From assembly GCA_020403425.1 (NCBI GenBank), contig JADBXR010000017.1, positions 169,010-233,009 of the forward strand: a stretch of 64,000 bases of DNA, in the 5' to 3' direction. Origin of the DNA: Chitinophagaceae bacterium (lineage in GTDB: Bacteria; Bacteroidota; Bacteroidia; Chitinophagales; Chitinophagaceae). A program made the position numbers and the translations under genes. Shown in pieces: positions 60,625 through 64,000 of this stretch. Within the stretch, counting starts at the first letter, position 1. Each line of letters starts with the position of its first letter. The notes below the pieces were generated by a model. That model was not told the origin of the DNA and did no database searches. It saw nothing but the letters and a program-made list of their open reading frames with translations.

Positions 60625-61644
60625 ATGAAATATGCATTTCTTTCACTGCTCGTAATAGCACTGGCCGGACCGGCAAAAGCACAGGAACAGACTGCCAGGT
60701 TATTACAGGAAACTGCCCGTACCCTGGTGCAGAAAGGCGATTACGACAATGCCACTGTGGTACTGGAACGGGCCAAACAGCAGGAGCCCGGGAATATGGA
60801 GATCCTGCGTGATCTCTGTTTTGCGTATTATCTCAAGCGGGATTTCAGTAAGGCCATCGAAACAGGAAAAGAGCTGGTGGAAAAACCCGATGCTGATGCG
60901 CAGGCTTTCCAGTTACTAGGACTTTCATATAAAGCCATCGCATCGTATAAGGAATGTGGTAAACTGTATCGTACGGCGCTGCGTAAATTCCCGAACAGCG
61001 GGGTCATCTATAATGAATATGCTGAATTGTTTGCGCAGGAGAACGACCTGGAAGAAGCGATCGTGCAATGGGAAAAAGGAATAGAAGTAGATCCCAACTA
61101 CAGCAGTAATTATTATAATGCCACCATGTACCACACCCGTAAGGGCAACTGGATCCGCGCGGCCCTGTACGGTGAGATCTTCCTGAACCTGGAAAGTTAT
61201 TCGGCCCGTACGGAAGAGATCAAAACACAACTGTACAATAGCTGGAGAAGTTTATTGATACCGGGCGCCATTCAGCAACAGAAGGACCAGAAAATGATTT
61301 CCGCATTTGAAAGAACAGTGCTGGATATCGTGGCCAAAGCGGCAGCTGGAACGCAACTGGCCGTAACCGCCGATGCGTTAACGGCCATCCGTACAAGATT
61401 TGTGGTTGAGTGGACCGCTACGCAGCAAAAAGACCATCCCTTCCAGTTATTTGCCAACCAGCAATACCTGATCGGCCAGGGCCTGTTCGAAGCGTATACT
61501 TACTGGCTATTTGCTCCCTCGCTGGGTGCGGAAGTTTACCAGTCATGGCAGAAAGCGCATCCAAAGGAAACTGCCGGATTCAGCGCGTACCAGCAAAGCA
61601 GGGTGTTTAAATCCCCACCCGGTCAATATTATTTTTCACGTTAA
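60625..61644 (+). CDS. Exported TPR-repeat protein
   Basis: 339 residues from the ATG at 60625 (MKYAFLSLLVIALAGPAKAQ, a signal peptide); an ATG two codons earlier is possible. About four tetratricopeptide repeats fill residues 25-200 (LVQKGDYDNATVVLERAKQQ, FQLLGLSYKAIASYKECGKL, WEKGIEVDPNYSSNYYNATM). The rest is helical with no known motif. A periplasmic protein-interaction role is inferred. Confidence 0.85.
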   Translation: MKYAFLSLLVIALAGPAKAQEQTARLLQETARTLVQKGDYDNATVVLERAKQQEPGNMEILRDLCFAYYLKRDFSKAIETGKELVEKPDADAQAFQLLGLSYKAIASYKECGKLYRTALRKFPNSGVIYNEYAELFAQENDLEEAIVQWEKGIEVDPNYSSNYYNATMYHTRKGNWIRAALYGEIFLNLESYSARTEEIKTQLYNSWRSLLIPGAIQQQKDQKMISAFERTVLDIVAKAAAGTQLAVTADALTAIRTRFVVEWTATQQKDHPFQLFANQQYLIGQGLFEAYTYWLFAPSLGAEVYQSWQKAHPKETAGFSAYQQSRVFKSPPGQYYFSR

Positions 61645-61659
61645 TATCTTCTTCTATAG

Positions 61660-61688
61660 AAGCCGGTGTCAGGAACATCGGCTTTTTT
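61660..61688 (+). terminator. Intrinsic terminator after the TPR gene
   Basis: AAGCCGGTG - loop - CATCGGCTT followed by TTTTATTT. Confidence 0.75.
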
Positions 61689-61814
61689 ATTTGTGCTTAT
61701 TTGCCTAATTTGACTTCCTGAAATGGCCGCCAGGTAAAGCCGTCAGGCGGTGTCTGGCCCTTACAGGGAACAAGGATCGAGGTACTGATTTGTTTGAACG
61801 AATAACGATTGCAC

Positions 61815-63599
61815 ATGACCATTAAAAGACTCTTTGACTGTTTAGAACACCAGCTGCAGCATTTTCCCAAAAGCGATATGCTTGCCGCCAAGGAAAAGGG
61901 ACAATGGGTAAAGTACAGCACGCAGCAGGTGGCCGATACGGTGAACCGCCTGAGTGCCGGATTGATGAAGCTGGGGGTCAGCGGTAACGATATGACACCA
62001 GAGGGCAGCGATAAGATCGCCATCATCAGTAATAATCGTCCTGAGTGGGTGTTCACTGATATGGCTGTTCAGCAACTGGGCGCCATATTGGTTCCGGTAT
62101 ATCCTACCACCAATCCGCTTGAGCTGGAATTCATTTTAAATGATGCTGCAGTGAAATACATTTTTGTAAGCAATGAAGAATTGCTGGCAAAAGTGAACAG
62201 CCTCATTTCTAAAGTACCTACACTTAAGAAAGCCTACACTTTTGATAAGATAGCCGGAGCCGCGCATTGGTCCGAAGTGACCGATCTGGCCGATGAAGCC
62301 TCCTTACAGCAGGTAGCGGCCATAAAACAAACGGTACCTGCTTCGCACCTGGCCACCATCATCTACACTTCGGGCACTACAGGTACACCCAAGGGTGTGA
62401 TGCTGAGCCATAAAAATATTTACTGTAATGTGCAGTTCTCAAAAGAGAGTTTTCCATTCGAAGATGCGCCCGAAACCCGTGTGTTGAGTTTTCTGCCTTT
62501 GAACCATATTTTTGAGAAGACCTGCACCTATATCTATCTCTATAGTGGGATCAGTATCTATTATGCCGAAAGCCTCGAAACGATCGGTGATAACCTGCGC
62601 GAAGTGAAACCCAATGGTTTTACCACTGTTCCTCGTTTGCTGGAGAAAGTGTTCGAGCGCATCATGACCAAAGGCAACGAACTCACCGGCATCAAACGCA
62701 GCCTGTTCTTTTGGGCGGTTGAGCTGGCTGAAAAATATGATAACCGCATCAGTGGTGGCCTCTGGTATCGCACACAACTGGCACTGGCCGATAAACTCAT
62801 CTTCAGCAAATGGAGGGAAGCATTGGGAGGCAGGGTGTCCTATGTGGTTACCGGCGGTGCCGCCTGCCAGGTGAAACTGCTTCGTATTTTCAATGCTGCC
62901 GGAATACCTGTGTATGAAGGCTATGGACCAACAGAGAACAGCCCTGTGATCAGCGTAAACCGGAAAGCCAAAGGAGGTATGAAGTTTGGAACCGTGGGCC
63001 CGGTCATCAATGGCATACAGGTGAAACTGGCGGAAGACGGGGAGATCTGCGTAACGGGACCTTGCGTTATGGAAGGATATTACAAACGTCCCGGTCTTAC
63101 CGCCGAGGCCGTGATCGATGGATGGCTGCATACCGGGGATATCGGGATCTTTGAGGATGGGACATTCCTGAAAATCACCGACCGGAAAAAAGAACTCTTC
63201 AAGACCAGTGGCGGTAAGTATGTGGCACCGCAGCCGATCGAGAATAAATTCAAGGAAAGTCCTTTCATTGAGCAGATCATGGTAGTAGGAGCGGAACGTA
63301 AATTTGTAGGGGCACTCATCGTTCCTTCATTTGCGGTACTTCGCGAATGGATGAAAGAAAAAGGAATGACCTACACCACCAACGAAGAAGTGATCCGTAA
63401 CCCACAGGTGCAGGAGCTGTTCAAAGGACTGGTGGAAAGCTTCAATGAGTACTTCAACCATGTGGAGCAGATCAAGAAATTTGAATTGCTGCCCCGCGAG
63501 TGGACGATAGAGACCGGCGAAATGACGCCTAAGATGAGTCTGAAAAGAAAAGTGGTGATGGAGAAATTCAAAGATGTGATCGAAAGGATCTATCTATGA
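61815..63599 (+). CDS. Long-chain fatty acid--CoA ligase (AMP-forming)
   Basis: 594 residues from the ATG at 61815 (MTIKRLFDCLEHQLQHFPKS). AMP-binding motifs: IIYTSGTTGTPKGVMLSHKN (P-loop), YEGYGPTENSPVIS, and the hinge ITDRKKELFKTSGGKYVAP. It activates fatty acids to acyl-CoA at the membrane. Length and motif spacing match FadD15/FAA-like enzymes. A single gene with a strong terminator. Confidence 0.94.
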   Translation: MTIKRLFDCLEHQLQHFPKSDMLAAKEKGQWVKYSTQQVADTVNRLSAGLMKLGVSGNDMTPEGSDKIAIISNNRPEWVFTDMAVQQLGAILVPVYPTTNPLELEFILNDAAVKYIFVSNEELLAKVNSLISKVPTLKKAYTFDKIAGAAHWSEVTDLADEASLQQVAAIKQTVPASHLATIIYTSGTTGTPKGVMLSHKNIYCNVQFSKESFPFEDAPETRVLSFLPLNHIFEKTCTYIYLYSGISIYYAESLETIGDNLREVKPNGFTTVPRLLEKVFERIMTKGNELTGIKRSLFFWAVELAEKYDNRISGGLWYRTQLALADKLIFSKWREALGGRVSYVVTGGAACQVKLLRIFNAAGIPVYEGYGPTENSPVISVNRKAKGGMKFGTVGPVINGIQVKLAEDGEICVTGPCVMEGYYKRPGLTAEAVIDGWLHTGDIGIFEDGTFLKITDRKKELFKTSGGKYVAPQPIENKFKESPFIEQIMVVGAERKFVGALIVPSFAVLREWMKEKGMTYTTNEEVIRNPQVQELFKGLVESFNEYFNHVEQIKKFELLPREWTIETGEMTPKMSLKRKVVMEKFKDVIERIYL

Positions 63600-63619
63600 T
63601 CCGTACATCGATATTGCTG

Positions 63620-63650
63620 AAAAGTCCCGCAAAACTGCGGGACTTTTTTT
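63620..63650 (+). terminator. Intrinsic terminator after the acyl-CoA ligase gene
   Basis: AAAGTCCCGC - AAAACT - GCGGGACTTT plus TTTT. The right arm GCGGGACTTT is identical to that of the terminator at 10980-11003. Confidence 0.88.
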
Positions 63651-63879
63651 ATGGAACACAGAACAGGATCCACTGACCTGCATGCTTATACAACACGGCG
63701 CAGGGTGCTGTTTCATAGCTTGTCTTACCGGATCCCTGGCACGATGATCATCGCTGCCGCCACCCGACCCAATATAGGACCAGGCGGAACGGGCCTGTTT
63801 ACTTATACTCATTATCGGGCAATCGCACATAGCTATTCGGTCTCGTTTAGGTTGATGATCTGTCTCTTCCTGAAATCAC
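63651..63879. other. Gene-free stretch before the transposase-like frame
   Basis: About 230 bases with no recognisable gene, repeat family member or promoter. It may include the left end of an insertion sequence, but no terminal repeat can be tested without the right end. Confidence 0.35.
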
Positions 63880-63907
63880 TTTACATATTTCGAACTAAAT
63901 ATGTAAA
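63880..63907. repeat. Perfect inverted repeat before the transposase-like gene
   Basis: TTTACATATTT - CGAACT - AAATATGTAAA, 11-base arms, ending 11 bases before the ATG at 63919. It could be an operator, a hairpin controlling translation, or part of an insertion-sequence end. Confidence 0.5.
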
Positions 63908-63918
63908 CTTGATTAATT

Positions 63919-64000
63919 ATGAAGGTTCCCCAAAAGCAAAAAGGTCGTGAACATGTGTACGAACCTGCCCTAAAGATTGCCCTTGCGCAAGAGTATTTTA
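63919..64000 (+). CDS. Start of a transposase-like HTH protein, cut by the window edge
   Basis: An ATG opens 27 codons reading MKVPQKQKGREHVYEPALKI then ALAQEYF to the edge. The basic start followed by a helix with ALKIALAQEY resembles the N-terminus of IS3-type OrfA and related transposase HTH proteins. Only this fragment is visible, so the call rests on local resemblance. Confidence 0.45.
   Translation, partial: MKVPQKQKGREHVYEPALKIALAQEYF

Noticed and set aside
63651..63950. Rightward frame of 99 codons after the acyl-CoA ligase terminator
   Set aside because: It starts within the terminator tail, has no recognisable domain, and overlaps the start of the transposase-like frame and its inverted repeat.

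Overview
The window looks like chromosome from a Bacteroidota bacterium, most probably a member of the Chitinophagaceae or a close relative. Three things support this. Promoters have the Bacteroidota form (TTTG, 19 bases, TAnnTTTG; exact or near-exact copies at 7332-7362, 10904-10934, 24167-24197 and 29998-30028). The gene families are lineage-typical (DUF4290, DUF5686, DUF5916, DUF4369/TlpA, paired rhomboids, 7TMR-DISM kinase). MurA carries Asp in place of the catalytic Cys. No rRNA, tRNA or CRISPR array was seen. A transposase-like reading frame begins at the extreme right edge.

Layout: 1-670 is a truncated TlpA-like gene. 794-6910 is a rightward housekeeping run (RlmD, two rhomboids, a membrane phosphohydrolase, CysS preceded by a polycysteine leader ORF). 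6934-8519 is a metal-homeostasis locus (MerC-like protein divergent from SCO1 plus a Fur-family regulator, with a 7-1-7 palindrome over the merC promoter). 8643-20158 holds an epimerase, LpxD, a candidate small RNA or attenuator, RluE-like, GNAT, LysS, DctA, an M20 hydrolase, an SDR, Gmk, a nitroreductase and a GAF histidine kinase. 20519-29927 holds MurA with DUF4290, PheS, a lipoprotein, a two-component pair, RecO, an amidohydrolase and a HigBA toxin-antitoxin pair. 30332-34093 is the rplM-rpsI-rpsB-tsf-pyrH block. 34153-42429 holds a TolC protein, an MG2/TonB-plug protein, an aminotransferase, a DUF5916 protein and an AIM24-like protein. 42611-49465 is a tetR-tolC-MFP-RND efflux operon. 49680-51566 is DUF502 and SerC. 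51639-59285 is a TetR gene followed by an apparent inositol-lipid operon (Ino1, PgpA-like, GtrA, DUF5686, CDP-alcohol transferase fused to DUF4833, PAP2/Aur1-like). 59344-63599 holds DUF1015, a TPR protein and an acyl-CoA synthetase.

The most unusual material is regulatory and structural. A leader ORF of 14 codons with five Cys in its last six codons lies just before cysS. A Fur/Zur-type operator overlaps the promoter of a MerC gene that sits beside a Fur-family gene. Candidate operators are embedded in the promoters of higBA and the efflux tetR. A family of locus-specific inverted word repeats fills gaps between genes and often abuts or overlaps stop codons, and a related 7-base tandem repeat lies inside pheS. 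Several genes have their -7 element only 3-7 bases before the start codon, suggesting leaderless mRNAs.

All functional assignments come from reading motifs by eye. No alignment or database search was run.
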